A stretch of DNA of 64,000 nt, taken from positions 1-64,000 of the forward strand of contig NZ_CP157575.1 in the NCBI RefSeq assembly GCF_051628905.1, read 5' to 3'. The notes under the pieces are model-generated. The model was not told the DNA's origin. It was given only the letters and a program-made list of their open reading frames with translations, and did not search any database. Below, piece after piece: positions 17,081-24,959 of this stretch (the first letter of the stretch is position 1; each line of letters opens with the position of its first letter). A program made the position numbers and the translations under genes. The stretch is from Asaia sp037151935 (GTDB taxonomy: Bacteria > Pseudomonadota > Alphaproteobacteria > Acetobacterales > Acetobacteraceae).

Positions 17081-17638
17081 ATGATGCGAAAGGCCGCTCT
17101 TTTAGCGATCCCTCTTTTTTTGAGTGGCTGTTCCGGTTTTGGGAAATCTATTCAGGACATGGCAACGCTTCCAGGGGCCAATCCGAATATGCCTGATGGC
17201 CAGTCGGAAAATCTGGAGAAGGTGAAGGGGCATGCCTATCTCGCCATGCCGATCCTGCCTGAGAGCGGCAATATCTGGCCGGGTGCGCCGCAGCCCTTGC
17301 CGACGCTTCGCGACGTGGAAGCCTCACCCAACGGGCTGAGAGACGCGATGTCTGATACCAATAGCTATTTCGGCTCGATGACCAAGGGTCTTGATGCCAG
17401 TGGGATGCAGCTTGGCGATGGCGGGTCGCTCGCCATTGGTGAGCATGACGGTGTGGTCAATGGTGTACGGGGCGCGTCGCGACCGTCACTTTCGTCATCC
17501 GTCGAAGACAATGCCCATAAATACATCTCGCCGAGCCGTAGCGGCACGATCGTCATTCCCAATGGGGACGGCACCAGCACACAGATCGACCCCGATGGAA
17601 CGGTGCGTGTCACGAAGGACAAGCCAGCGGCCCATTGA
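17081..17638 (+). CDS. Predicted outer-membrane or periplasmic lipoprotein of unknown function
   Basis: The 185-residue product begins MMRKAALLAIPLFLSGCSGFG: a short basic start, a hydrophobic stretch and the lipobox LSGC with the lipidated Cys at about 17. The residue after Cys is Ser, which favours outer-membrane sorting. The rest is polar, Gly/Ser/Pro-rich, with no recognised domain. A C-terminal GTIVIPNGDGTSTQIDPDG block looks beta-rich. Two adjacent ATGs (17081 and 17084) follow CTGGAG; the second has the better spacing. It is monocistronic, and a hairpin at 17664-17697 probably ends it. Confidence 0.8.
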   Translation: MMRKAALLAIPLFLSGCSGFGKSIQDMATLPGANPNMPDGQSENLEKVKGHAYLAMPILPESGNIWPGAPQPLPTLRDVEASPNGLRDAMSDTNSYFGSMTKGLDASGMQLGDGGSLAIGEHDGVVNGVRGASRPSLSSSVEDNAHKYISPSRSGTIVIPNGDGTSTQIDPDGTVRVTKDKPAAH

Positions 17639-17663
17639 CCTTATGGGGAGGGGGCGATCCATT

Positions 17664-17697
17664 ATGCTGCCTGCGCCCCTGAGGTTTCAGGCAGCAT
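17664..17697. terminator. Candidate bidirectional terminator, lipoprotein / EamA genes
   Basis: ATGCTGCCTG (17664-17673) and CAGGCAGCAT (17688-17697) form a perfect 10-bp stem with a 14-base loop between two convergent genes. It overlaps the last codon and stop of the transporter gene. Only a short T run follows, so efficiency is uncertain. Confidence 0.5.
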
Positions 17698-18544
17698 GTT
17701 TCGCACCGAAAACGCAGACCAGAACGAGGCAGGTGACGCCGACAAGCAAGGGTGGAAGCGCCTCATGCAGGATCAGAGCGGAGAGCGCCAGCCCCCCGAA
17801 GGGCTGTAAAAGCTGCAATTGTCCGATACGGGCGATCCCACCCACGGCAAGGCCGTGATACCAGAACACAAAACCGAGCATCATGCTGAAGACTGCGACA
17901 TAGAGCAGCGCTACCCAGGCCGACAAAGCAATTTCTCCCCAAGCGACGGGATGAGTGGCAAGGGCCAGTATAGACATCAGGGGCAGGGCGAGAATCAGTG
18001 CCCATGAGATCACCTGCCATCCGCCTAGACGACGCGATAACGAGGCACCCTCCGCGTAACCAAGCCCGCAGACCAGGATCGCCGCCAGCATCAACCCGTC
18101 ACCGGTCAGTGAACTCCCATGGGTCTGGGTGAGCGCATAAAAGAGGACGGCCGCTGCGCCACAGAGAGAGAAAATCCAGAATCGGGGCGAGGGATGCTCG
18201 CCGTTGCGCAGCACGGCAAATAATGCCGTGCTCAGGGGGAGAAGCCCCGTCCACATGGCGCATCTGACGGCGTCGATATGCTCCAGCGCACAGGCAGAGA
18301 GCAGCGGATAGCCGATGATCACGCCAGTGGCGATGATCCCAAGAGGCAGCGCCGCCTCTCGCCCTGGTCTTTTCTGGCGTAATGCGGCGAGAAGAGCGAT
18401 GCCCAGCAGGCCGGCGATGACGGCTCGGGCCGCGGTCAGGAAAAGGGGCGGAAATCCTGTTTCCGCCAGCCTCGTTGCTGGTAGGGAACCGCTGAAGATC
18501 GCGATGCCGATCATGCCGCTCATATAGCCACCTGACTGTTTCAT
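17687..18544 (-). CDS. EamA (DMT superfamily) permease, probable metabolite exporter
   Basis: An inner-membrane protein of 285 residues with about ten hydrophobic helices arranged as two EamA repeats (roughly 5-135 and 145-280). This is the topology of drug/metabolite transporters such as RhtA and YdcZ-like exporters. No residue reveals the substrate. Its promoter faces that of the MocR-type regulator at 18691 across 146 bases that contain repeated half-sites, so it is very likely the regulator's target. The export of an amino acid, amine or vitamin-B6-related compound is inference from that pairing. Confidence 0.88.
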   Translation of the reverse strand: MKQSGGYMSGMIGIAIFSGSLPATRLAETGFPPLFLTAARAVIAGLLGIALLAALRQKRPGREAALPLGIIATGVIIGYPLLSACALEHIDAVRCAMWTGLLPLSTALFAVLRNGEHPSPRFWIFSLCGAAAVLFYALTQTHGSSLTGDGLMLAAILVCGLGYAEGASLSRRLGGWQVISWALILALPLMSILALATHPVAWGEIALSAWVALLYVAVFSMMLGFVFWYHGLAVGGIARIGQLQLLQPFGGLALSALILHEALPPLLVGVTCLVLVCVFGAKHAA

Positions 18545-18636
18545 CCGTTATTTTTCTCCTGTCCACAAGACTCTTCGCGTCTGGTTCCGAGCAGCAGTCT
18601 CGCGTCAACCCGACAGGGTCGCCATGGACAGTCCAG

Positions 18637-18681
18637 TACAGTTCGATCAAACTGTATGGCACTCGGTTTCCATACAGTTTG
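18637..18681. promoter_or_regulatory. Operator set with three TACAGTT half-sites between the transporter and MocR genes
   Basis: TACAGTTC (18637-18644), AAACTGTA (18649-18656) and TACAGTTT (18673-18680) are the same half-site in alternating orientation. The last two belong to a perfect 12-bp inverted repeat, CAAACTGTATGG (18648-18659) and CCATACAGTTTG (18670-18681). Repeated half-sites in a divergent promoter are typical of MocR regulators. Confidence 0.65.
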
Positions 18682-18690
18682 CAGGCACTC

Positions 18691-20082
18691 ATGCGTATCA
18701 AGACCCGGACCACGAGCGTCATGGAAGCCGTACGGGCGCGTATCGCTTCCGGCAGTCTGGCGCGGGGGGAGCGATTGCCCTCGATACGTCGGCTTGCGCG
18801 GCAATGCGGTCTTTCCCCCTCGACCATAGCCGAGGCGTATGAGCGTCTGGTGGCCGAGGGCGCGATCCACGCACGTCCCGGATCGGGTTACTTTGCCAAT
18901 GGTGGCGCACTTTCCGGTCCAGCGCCGAGCTCGAGACGCGACCACGCGGTCGATCCGTTCTGGGTGTCGCGTCAGGCGCTTGAGGCCGATCCGACAATGA
19001 TGCAACCGGGATGCGGCTGGCTGCCGGAGACGTGGATGCCCCAGCCTGCGCTCAGGCAGGCCCTTCGCGCTGTCTCACGCGACGAGGGCGTTCTGTTAAC
19101 GGGATATGGACCTGCCAGGGGCGCATTGCCGCTGCGTCAATTGCTGGCGCGGCGCTGGGCCGAGGAACAGTTATATATCACGCCCGGGCAAATTTTGCTG
19201 ACAGGTTCAGGAACGCAGGCGGTCGATCTCGTCTGTCGTCTGATGCTGAGCCCAGGCGATACGGTTCTGGTCGACGATCCCTGCTACTTCAATTTTCGTG
19301 CGCTTCTGGCTGTGCATCGCGTCAAAATTCTGGGGGTGCCTTGCAGGGCAGATGGCCCTGATCTGACTGTGTTCGCCGCGCTTCTGAAACAGAAATCCCC
19401 GAGACTTTATCTGACAAACTCGGGTCTGCAGAACCCGGTGGGCTGCGCCCTCACGCTGCGCAAGGCGCATGAGATGCTCTCTCTGGCCAAGGCTCATGAT
19501 CTCGTCATTATCGAAGACGATATTTTCGCAGATTTCGCACCGCGCCCCTTCGCAAGCCTAGCCCCGCTCGATGGTCTGGAACGCGTGATACGGATCGGCT
19601 CTTTTTCGAAGACGCTCTCGGCCTCATTGCGTTGCGGTTATATCGCAGCTTCTTCGGGAATTATCGAGCAGCTTGGGGATCTGCTTATTGCAACGGGGTT
19701 TGCCGGTGTTAGCCCGGTCGCTGCGGAGATCGTCAGGCTGGTCCTGACGGGGGGATCCTATCGGCGTCACATCGAGTCGTTGCATAGGCGGCTGGCGCAG
19801 GCCCGCAAAGAGGGTGCAGCGCAACTGGTATCGATCGGGATCACGCCCGTTGTCATGCCCGAAGGCGGTTTCAGTCTGTGGTGCGAGATGCCTTCGGGTT
19901 GCGACGTCACGGATCTGGCACGCAGGGCTCTGGACGATGGGTTGGTTCTGGCGCCGGGAGCTGTTTTCAGCGTCTCCGGCGAGGCGTCACGTTTTATGAG
20001 GTTCAACGTCGCCCAGATGGCCGAGCATCGGATGATCGGCCCATTGGAGACCCTGCTGAGACGGCGCCCTCTGCCAGGATAG
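18691..20082 (+). CDS. MocR-type transcription factor (GntR helix-turn-helix fused to aminotransferase fold)
   Basis: The 463-residue protein has an N-terminal winged helix (about 5-70, with GERLPSIRRLARQCGLSPST) joined to a fold-type I aminotransferase domain (about 95-460). The PLP-binding Lys is in GSFSKTLSASLR near 305-316 and the cofactor-contacting Asp in IIEDDIFADF near 272. Such proteins (PdxR, GabR, TauR) use PLP and a ligand to control neighbouring genes. The ATG at 18691 is preceded by GCAGG; an upstream TTG at 18679 would fall inside the operator. It is divergent from the EamA exporter. Confidence 0.93.
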   Translation: MRIKTRTTSVMEAVRARIASGSLARGERLPSIRRLARQCGLSPSTIAEAYERLVAEGAIHARPGSGYFANGGALSGPAPSSRRDHAVDPFWVSRQALEADPTMMQPGCGWLPETWMPQPALRQALRAVSRDEGVLLTGYGPARGALPLRQLLARRWAEEQLYITPGQILLTGSGTQAVDLVCRLMLSPGDTVLVDDPCYFNFRALLAVHRVKILGVPCRADGPDLTVFAALLKQKSPRLYLTNSGLQNPVGCALTLRKAHEMLSLAKAHDLVIIEDDIFADFAPRPFASLAPLDGLERVIRIGSFSKTLSASLRCGYIAASSGIIEQLGDLLIATGFAGVSPVAAEIVRLVLTGGSYRRHIESLHRRLAQARKEGAAQLVSIGITPVVMPEGGFSLWCEMPSGCDVTDLARRALDDGLVLAPGAVFSVSGEASRFMRFNVAQMAEHRMIGPLETLLRRRPLPG

Positions 20083-20117
20083 GCGTGGCCGGGTTATGTC
20101 CGCTACTTTTGCCGTAT

Positions 20118-20834
20118 TCAGTTGTACTGGCGGTAGAGCCCGATCAGCAAGCCCTGAATACGTACGCGGTTCTGGGGAAAGATCTGCGTTTCGTAGTTGG
20201 CGTTGGCGGGTTCAAGCGCGATCGACTTGCCTTTCTGGCGCAGACGCTTGAGCGTGACTTCCTGTTCATCGACCAGTGCGACCACGATCTGGCCGTTTTC
20301 TGCGGTCTCACTCTGACGGATAATCACCGTATCACCATCCAGAATGCCCGCTTCGATCATGGAATCGCCAGAAACGTGAAGGGCGTAGTGCTGGCCATTG
20401 GTCAATTGACCGGCGGGAACGTCTATCTGCTCGCCGGAATCGCGAAAGGCCTCGATAGGGAGACCCGCAGCGATGCGGCCGTAAAGCGGCACGCCGACGA
20501 CGGGAGTCTGCATGGCTTCGACGGAGGAGGGAACAGCCCGCTCCTGGCTATGGGCAAGACGGGGAAAGCTGCCGCTTTCAGGTGAAGCAGACTGGATGAC
20601 AGGCGCGGTGCTGGCCTCGGTGACCGGCAGACGCACGATCTCAAGCGCACGGGCGCGATGATGATGGCGGCGCAGGAAACCGCGCTCTTCAAGGGCCGAA
20701 ATCAGACGATGAATTCCCGATTTGGAGCGCAGATCGAGTGCTTCCTTCATTTCGTCGAAAGAGGGAGAAAACCCGGTCCGCTTGAGGTAGGAGTCGATAA
20801 AAAGCAGGAGCTGGTGTTGCTTGCGCGTGAGCAT
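20118..20834 (-). CDS. lexA: SOS repressor LexA
   Basis: LexA represses DNA-damage genes and self-cleaves when RecA filaments form. The 238-residue protein has an N-terminal winged helix (about 1-65, MLTRKQHQLLLFIDSYL), a linker near 70-115, the cleavage region IAAGLP near 127-132 with the Ala-Gly bond, and the protease domain with catalytic Ser in VSGDSMIEAG near 155-164 and Lys in VTLKRL near 196. It is slightly longer than E. coli LexA because of the linker, as is usual in alphaproteobacteria. A perfect SOS box lies upstream at 20893, so it is autoregulated. Confidence 0.97.
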   Translation of the reverse strand: MLTRKQHQLLLFIDSYLKRTGFSPSFDEMKEALDLRSKSGIHRLISALEERGFLRRHHHRARALEIVRLPVTEASTAPVIQSASPESGSFPRLAHSQERAVPSSVEAMQTPVVGVPLYGRIAAGLPIEAFRDSGEQIDVPAGQLTNGQHYALHVSGDSMIEAGILDGDTVIIRQSETAENGQIVVALVDEQEVTLKRLRQKGKSIALEPANANYETQIFPQNRVRIQGLLIGLYRQYN

Positions 20835-20892
20835 GGGTGTCCTCTCTCCAGGGCCGAGGCGGTCTGCAACCGCTTCAGCCCGGAATCACTAT

Positions 20893-20907
20893 GTTCTTAT
20901 TAAGTTC
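20893..20907 (-). promoter_or_regulatory. LexA (SOS) box of the alphaproteobacterial type
   Basis: GTTC at 20893-20896 and GTTC at 20904-20907 are separated by exactly seven bases, the alphaproteobacterial direct-repeat LexA site. It lies 59 bases before the lexA ATG, where the lexA promoter must be. Confidence 0.85.
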
Positions 20908-20975
20908 TTGCTTCGATCTCTTCAAGATTTTTTCCCCGGAACATCAAAATTAATCCACCGTTTTGCCGGAAACAC

Positions 20976-21005
20976 TTGACCTGCGCGCGTAATCCACGCA
21001 TTTAA
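20976..21005 (+). promoter_or_regulatory. Candidate promoter for rpmG
   Basis: TTGACC at 20976-20981 is a good -35 hexamer. With an 18-base spacer it is followed by ATTTAA (21000-21005), a weak -10. A transcript from here would have a leader of about 60 bases before rpmG. Confidence 0.35.
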
Positions 21006-21070
21006 CGCCCCAGCTTGAAAACGCTGCCGTTCATGTCGCGCGCAGCGACAGATCAGTTTGCGAGGACCAC

Positions 21071-21238
21071 ATGGCAAAGACCAACGTCATCCAGATCCGT
21101 CTCGTTTCGACCGCGGATACCGGATATTTCTACGTCACCAAGAAGAACGCCCGTTCGGCGACCGGCAAGATGGAAGTGCGTAAGTACGACCCCGTCGTGC
21201 GCAAGCACGTTGCTTTCCGTGAAGCCAAGATCAAGTAA
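21071..21238 (+). CDS. rpmG: 50S ribosomal protein L33
   Basis: A 55-residue protein of the large ribosomal subunit. It starts MAKTNVIQIRLVSTADTGYF, continues with TKKNARSATGKMEVRKYDP and ends HVAFREAKIK, the typical L33 sequence. It lacks the paired CxxC motifs, so it is the zinc-free C-minus form. The start codon follows GAGGACCAC. It stands alone between lexA (divergent) and ftsB (convergent) and ends in a textbook terminator at 21261-21292. Confidence 0.97.
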   Translation: MAKTNVIQIRLVSTADTGYFYVTKKNARSATGKMEVRKYDPVVRKHVAFREAKIK

Positions 21239-21260
21239 GATCAGGCTTTACCGACGTATC

Positions 21261-21292
21261 AAAAAAAGCGGCTCTTTCGAGCCGCTTTTTTT
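21261..21292 (+). terminator. Intrinsic terminator of rpmG
   Basis: A 14-bp perfect inverted repeat around the tetraloop TTTC. GCGGCTC and GAGCCGC form the GC stem, with seven A before and seven T after, so it can also stop transcription entering from the other strand. Confidence 0.95.
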
Positions 21293-21370
21293 GTGTCTTT
21301 GTTACCGAGGGCGGACTCCTGCCCGGTGCGGGTCTGGCGGCCTCACGCCCGAAGCAAGCGGGGGAAGTGC

Positions 21371-21700
21371 TCAGTAGAGCTTTTCGTGGGGACCATAAGG
21401 GATAACCGTGTCGCCGGTGCGCGCGAGATTGAGCATCGCGCGTGCGCGTTCGTCGAGCATATCGGCATCGAGCGCACGTTCATTAAGGCTGGTGATTCGG
21501 CGCTTCCAGACGGCCTGCTCATCATCGGCATCTTTTTGTGCCTGAACGGCCTGATCCATGAGCTTGAGCTGCTGGTGATAGGCCTTGAGCCCATGATCGC
21601 CCTGAAGAGCATTCCACCCGAAATAGGCCGTCAGCCCGAGAAACAGGGCAGGGGGAACGACGGCACGCACGACGCGTCGGATGGCACGAACGATCTGCAC
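21371..21700 (-). CDS. ftsB: Cell-division protein FtsB/DivIC (septum formation initiator)
   Basis: FtsB is a bitopic inner-membrane protein that forms the FtsQ-FtsB-FtsL division complex. The 109-residue protein has one transmembrane helix at about 13-30 (VVPPALFLGLTAYFGW), then a coiled coil (about 40-75) and a short C-terminal region with DERARAMLNLARTGDTVIP, the family motif. It lies about 110 bases downstream of eno on the same strand; eno-ftsB adjacency is widespread. Confidence 0.9.
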   Translation of the reverse strand: MQIVRAIRRVVRAVVPPALFLGLTAYFGWNALQGDHGLKAYHQQLKLMDQAVQAQKDADDEQAVWKRRITSLNERALDADMLDERARAMLNLARTGDTVIPYGPHEKLY

Positions 21701-21812
21701 GGAAACTCCAGGGTAGCAAGCGAGCTGGTGAAAGTAACCCTACCCTCACGGCAGCACTGCTTACAATCGCGCATTTGAGGGAGGGAGCGAAAAACGCTCC
21801 CTCCTCAACAAA

Positions 21813-23093
21813 TCAGACGCGCGGCAGGATGGAGCGGCCTGCGTAGCGAGCGGCGGTAGCCAGCTCGTTCTCGATGCGGATGAGCTGATTATACTTGGCC
21901 GTACGATCCGAACGTGACAGCGAACCGGTCTTGATCTGACCGCAATTCGTGGCGACGGCGAGATCGGCGATGATCGAATCTTCGGTTTCGCCCGAACGAT
22001 GGCTCATGACGCATTTATAGCCAGCGCGATGGGCAGTTTCCATGGCGCGGAGCGTTTCGGTCAGTGTGCCGATCTGGTTGACCTTCACCAGCAGCGCATT
22101 GGCCGTGTTGCTCTCGATGCCGCGAACCAGACGCTCGGTGTTGGTCACGAAAAGATCGTCACCGACGAGCTGCAGCTTGTGGCCGAGCTTGGCGGTCAGT
22201 TCTGCCCAGCCCTCCCAGTCGTCTTCTGCCAGACCGTCTTCGATCGACACGATGGGGTAGCGCGCGGCGAGATCGGCCAGATAGTCGATCATGCCTGAGG
22301 AATCGAGGTCGCGGCCTTCGCCATCCATCTTGTAGCGGCCGTCGCGATAGAATTCCGTGGCAGCGCAATCGAGTGCGAAGGTCACGTCTTCACCAAGGCG
22401 ATAGCCAGCACCTTCGACGGATTTCGAGATGAAGCCGAGAGCCTCATCAGCCGATTTCAGACCCGGCGCGAAACCGCCTTCGTCACCCACATTTGTGTTG
22501 TGACCGGCTGCATGCAGGTTCTTCTTCAGATGGGCAAAGATTTCAGAACCCATACGCACGGCGTCCATGATCGTCGGTGCGCCGACCGGCTGGATCATGA
22601 ATTCCTGAATGTCGATGGGGTTATCGGCATGCTGTCCACCATTGACGATGTTCATCATCGGCACGGGGAGGGTGTGGGCGAAAACGCCGCCGACGTAACG
22701 GTAGAGCGGAATATCGAGTTCGATCGCGGTGGCCTTGGCCGTGGCGAGCGAAACGGCGAGGATGGAATTCGCACCGAGGCGTGCCTTGTTGGGCGTGCCG
22801 TCAAGTTCGATCATCGCTTCGTCAATGGCGATCTGGTCGGAAGATTCAGCACCCTGCAGGGCGTCGAGAATCTCGCCTTCAGCGAAAGAGGCGGCCTTCA
22901 GAACGCCCTTGCCACCGTAGCGCGACTTGTCGCCGTCGCGCAGCTCGACCGCCTCATGGGCACCGGTCGAGGCGCCGGACGGAACCGCTGCGCGGCCCTT
23001 GGCACCGGAAGACAGTTCGACCTCGACCTCTACGGTCGGGTTGCCACGGCTATCCAGAATCTCACGAGCAATGATATCAATAATGGCGCTCAT
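21813..23093 (-). CDS. eno: Enolase (phosphopyruvate hydratase)
   Basis: Enolase interconverts 2-phosphoglycerate and phosphoenolpyruvate in glycolysis and gluconeogenesis and is also a degradosome component in many bacteria. The 426-residue protein starts MSAIIDIIAREILDSRGNPT, the family N-terminus. The catalytic region includes GDEGGFAPG near 204 and the signature LLVKVNQIGTLTET near 335. SHRSGETEDS near 367 is the mobile loop that contacts substrate. Its leader carries an AGGGAG site and an upstream tandem GTTYGAAC element at 23106-23121. It is divergent from the DUF3429 gene. Confidence 0.98.
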   Translation of the reverse strand: MSAIIDIIAREILDSRGNPTVEVEVELSSGAKGRAAVPSGASTGAHEAVELRDGDKSRYGGKGVLKAASFAEGEILDALQGAESSDQIAIDEAMIELDGTPNKARLGANSILAVSLATAKATAIELDIPLYRYVGGVFAHTLPVPMMNIVNGGQHADNPIDIQEFMIQPVGAPTIMDAVRMGSEIFAHLKKNLHAAGHNTNVGDEGGFAPGLKSADEALGFISKSVEGAGYRLGEDVTFALDCAATEFYRDGRYKMDGEGRDLDSSGMIDYLADLAARYPIVSIEDGLAEDDWEGWAELTAKLGHKLQLVGDDLFVTNTERLVRGIESNTANALLVKVNQIGTLTETLRAMETAHRAGYKCVMSHRSGETEDSIIADLAVATNCGQIKTGSLSRSDRTAKYNQLIRIENELATAARYAGRSILPRV

Positions 23094-23105
23094 TGGGGGC
23101 TCCCT

Positions 23106-23121
23106 GTTTGAACGTTCGAAC
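23106..23121. promoter_or_regulatory. Tandem GTTYGAAC element in the eno leader
   Basis: GTTTGAAC (23106-23113) is followed directly by GTTCGAAC (23114-23121); the second is a perfect palindrome and the first nearly so. It lies 13 bases before eno. It is not a LexA box, because the GTTC spacing is four, not seven. Confidence 0.35.
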
Positions 23122-23192
23122 TTCGGGCATCACAAGGCGTCGAGAGACCGACGCTGTCAACTGGCGTTATGTGAAATGAGGATGGATATTCC

Positions 23193-23681
23193 GTGAGACC
23201 CCTGTCACCGCTTGTCATTTTCCTTGGTATCGCCGGTTTGATGCCATTCATCGGGCTCGCCATGGCCGCTCTTTTCTGGGGCAGCCTGGGACCGATCACC
23301 CATATCGGCGTTGCCATGCTGGCCTATGGCGGCTGCATTCTGTCTTTTCTCGGCGCAGTGCATTGGGGGCTGGCACTTGAACAGCCAGCCATCATGCCAG
23401 CACAGGGCATGGGTGCGATCAATCGCCGACGCCTGTTTCTGGGGGTGATGCCGTCGCTCTGGAGCTGGGTCGCCATTTACGTCGGTGTTGTCTGGGCCCC
23501 GCGTGGCGGCATCCTGATGGAGATGATCGGCTTTGTGCTGGTATTGCTGGCCGAGCGTGCCGCTTATCGTCAGGGCGCGCTGCCCGCGGGATACTTTCCC
23601 TTTCGCGCACTCCTGACAGCGATCGTGGTGTTGAGCCTGGCGGCCTGCCTGAGCGCGCCGCTTCAGCCCTATACGATCTGA
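23193..23681 (+). CDS. DUF3429 family membrane protein
   Basis: A 162-residue inner-membrane protein with about five hydrophobic helices. It begins MRPLSPLVIFLGIAGLMPF and includes the motif FLGAVHWGLAL near 51-61, which marks DUF3429. The function is unknown; the conserved HWG lies at a helix end. The start is a GTG, with GAGG 15-18 bases upstream, so the start is moderately certain. Its 3' end overlaps the convergent OsmC-like gene by 13 bases. Confidence 0.85.
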   Translation: MRPLSPLVIFLGIAGLMPFIGLAMAALFWGSLGPITHIGVAMLAYGGCILSFLGAVHWGLALEQPAIMPAQGMGAINRRRLFLGVMPSLWSWVAIYVGVVWAPRGGILMEMIGFVLVLLAERAAYRQGALPAGYFPFRALLTAIVVLSLAACLSAPLQPYTI

Positions 23682-24142
23682 AAGACGGGTTCGCAGATCA
23701 CCGGGAAATTTACCGAGCGCGAGATGAAGCAATGCGCATGGGCCTGATCGTGCAAAGCCTGTGCGCGTTCGATCGAGCTGCCGCTCGCGAGCGTGATGAG
23801 GGGACGTAATACGGCGCTCTCGAATTCGCCATCGCCCTGAGGATTCTCCATCATCACGGCCTCGGCTGAATCGCGATAGGCCGTGACGACAATCCCGGCG
23901 CCGGCGCAGAGCCCAAGATACCACAGCTTGTGGCAGGCACTGAGCGAAGCCAGCAGTAGCTCGCCGGGGTTCCATCCCGTCGGATCGCCATGAAAGCTCG
24001 GATCTGCCGAACCATGGATGACCGCCTTGCCTTCAGCTGCGATGACATGATTGCGGCCATAGACATGCCAGGACTGCGTTCCGAGTCCGTGATTACCGGT
24101 CCATTCGGTCTCGACCGAATAGACATGTCGTTTAGAACCCAT
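23669..24142 (-). CDS. OsmC/Ohr-family peroxide-handling protein
   Basis: OsmC-fold proteins reduce organic hydroperoxides with a pair of cysteines. In this 157-residue protein both are present: one in LLASLSACHKLWYL near 62 and one in HAHCFISRSVNFPV near 142. GWNPGELLLAS upstream of the first is a family hallmark. I start it at MGSKRHVYSV; the longer open frame upstream is the shadow of kdsA. The start overlaps the end of kdsA by 11 bases, so translation is probably coupled. Confidence 0.9.
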   Translation of the reverse strand: MGSKRHVYSVETEWTGNHGLGTQSWHVYGRNHVIAAEGKAVIHGSADPSFHGDPTGWNPGELLLASLSACHKLWYLGLCAGAGIVVTAYRDSAEAVMMENPQGDGEFESAVLRPLITLASGSSIERAQALHDQAHAHCFISRSVNFPVICEPVFQIV

Positions 24143-24959
24143 TGGATTTCGAGAGCTTGTCAAAGGCCTGAAGCGTGGAGAGAAGGCTGCGCATTTCCGA
24201 GAGAGGTACCATGTTGGGGCCATCGCTGGGGGCGTGATCGGGGTCTTCATGCGTTTCGATGAAAACTGCCGCCACGCCGATTGCGACCGCAGCGCGTGCC
24301 AGCGTCGGCACGAACTGGCGCTGACCACCCGACGAGCCGCCCAGACCGCCGGGCTGCTGCACCGAATGTGTGGCATCGAACACGACCGGATAGCCGGTGG
24401 ATGCCATGATCGGCAAGCCGCGCATGTCGCTTACCAGCGTATTATACCCGAAGCTCGTGCCACGGTCGCAGAGCATAATTTTGTCATTGCCCGTCGAGGC
24501 GATTTTCGCCGCGACATTAGCCATGTCCCAAGGTGCGAGGAACTGGCCCTTCTTAACGTTGATCGCGCGCCCTGTTTCACCCGCTGCCAGAAGCAGATCG
24601 GTCTGGCGGCATAGGAAAGCCGGGATCTGCAAGACGTCGACGGCCTCGGCAGCAGGTTTGCACTGGGCAGCGTCATGCACATCGGTCAGGACCGGGCAGC
24701 CGAATTCCTCACGAATGCTAGCGAGGATATCCAGCCCTTCGGCCAGGCCGATGCCTCGCTCTGCCTTGAGCGAGGTACGATTGGCCTTGTCGAAGGAGCT
24801 TTTATAGATCCAGCCGATACCGAGCGAGCCGCAGATTTCTGCGAGACCAGCCGCCATCTCCCGCGCATGAGCTCGGGATTCGATCTGGCAGGGGCCTGCG
24901 ATCAAGGTGAAGGGCTGGCTGTTACCGATGGTCAGCGAGCCGAGAGCGATATCGGTCAT
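24132..24959 (-). CDS. kdsA: 3-deoxy-8-phosphooctulonate (KDO-8-P) synthase
   Basis: KdsA condenses phosphoenolpyruvate with arabinose-5-phosphate to make KDO-8-phosphate for the lipopolysaccharide inner core. The 275-residue TIM-barrel enzyme has LIAGPCQIES near 19-28, YKSSFDKANRTS near 52, FLAPWDMAN near 140, DRGTSFGYNTLVSDMR near 165 and FDATHSVQQPGG near 193. It is embedded in a minus-strand run and overlaps pyrG upstream by four bases and the OsmC-like gene downstream by 11. Confidence 0.97.
   Translation of the reverse strand: MTDIALGSLTIGNSQPFTLIAGPCQIESRAHAREMAAGLAEICGSLGIGWIYKSSFDKANRTSLKAERGIGLAEGLDILASIREEFGCPVLTDVHDAAQCKPAAEAVDVLQIPAFLCRQTDLLLAAGETGRAINVKKGQFLAPWDMANVAAKIASTGNDKIMLCDRGTSFGYNTLVSDMRGLPIMASTGYPVVFDATHSVQQPGGLGGSSGGQRQFVPTLARAAVAIGVAAVFIETHEDPDHAPSDGPNMVPLSEMRSLLSTLQAFDKLSKSNGF

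Noticed and set aside
23106..23121. LexA box before eno
   Set aside because: GTTC repeats are separated by four bases; the alphaproteobacterial box needs seven.
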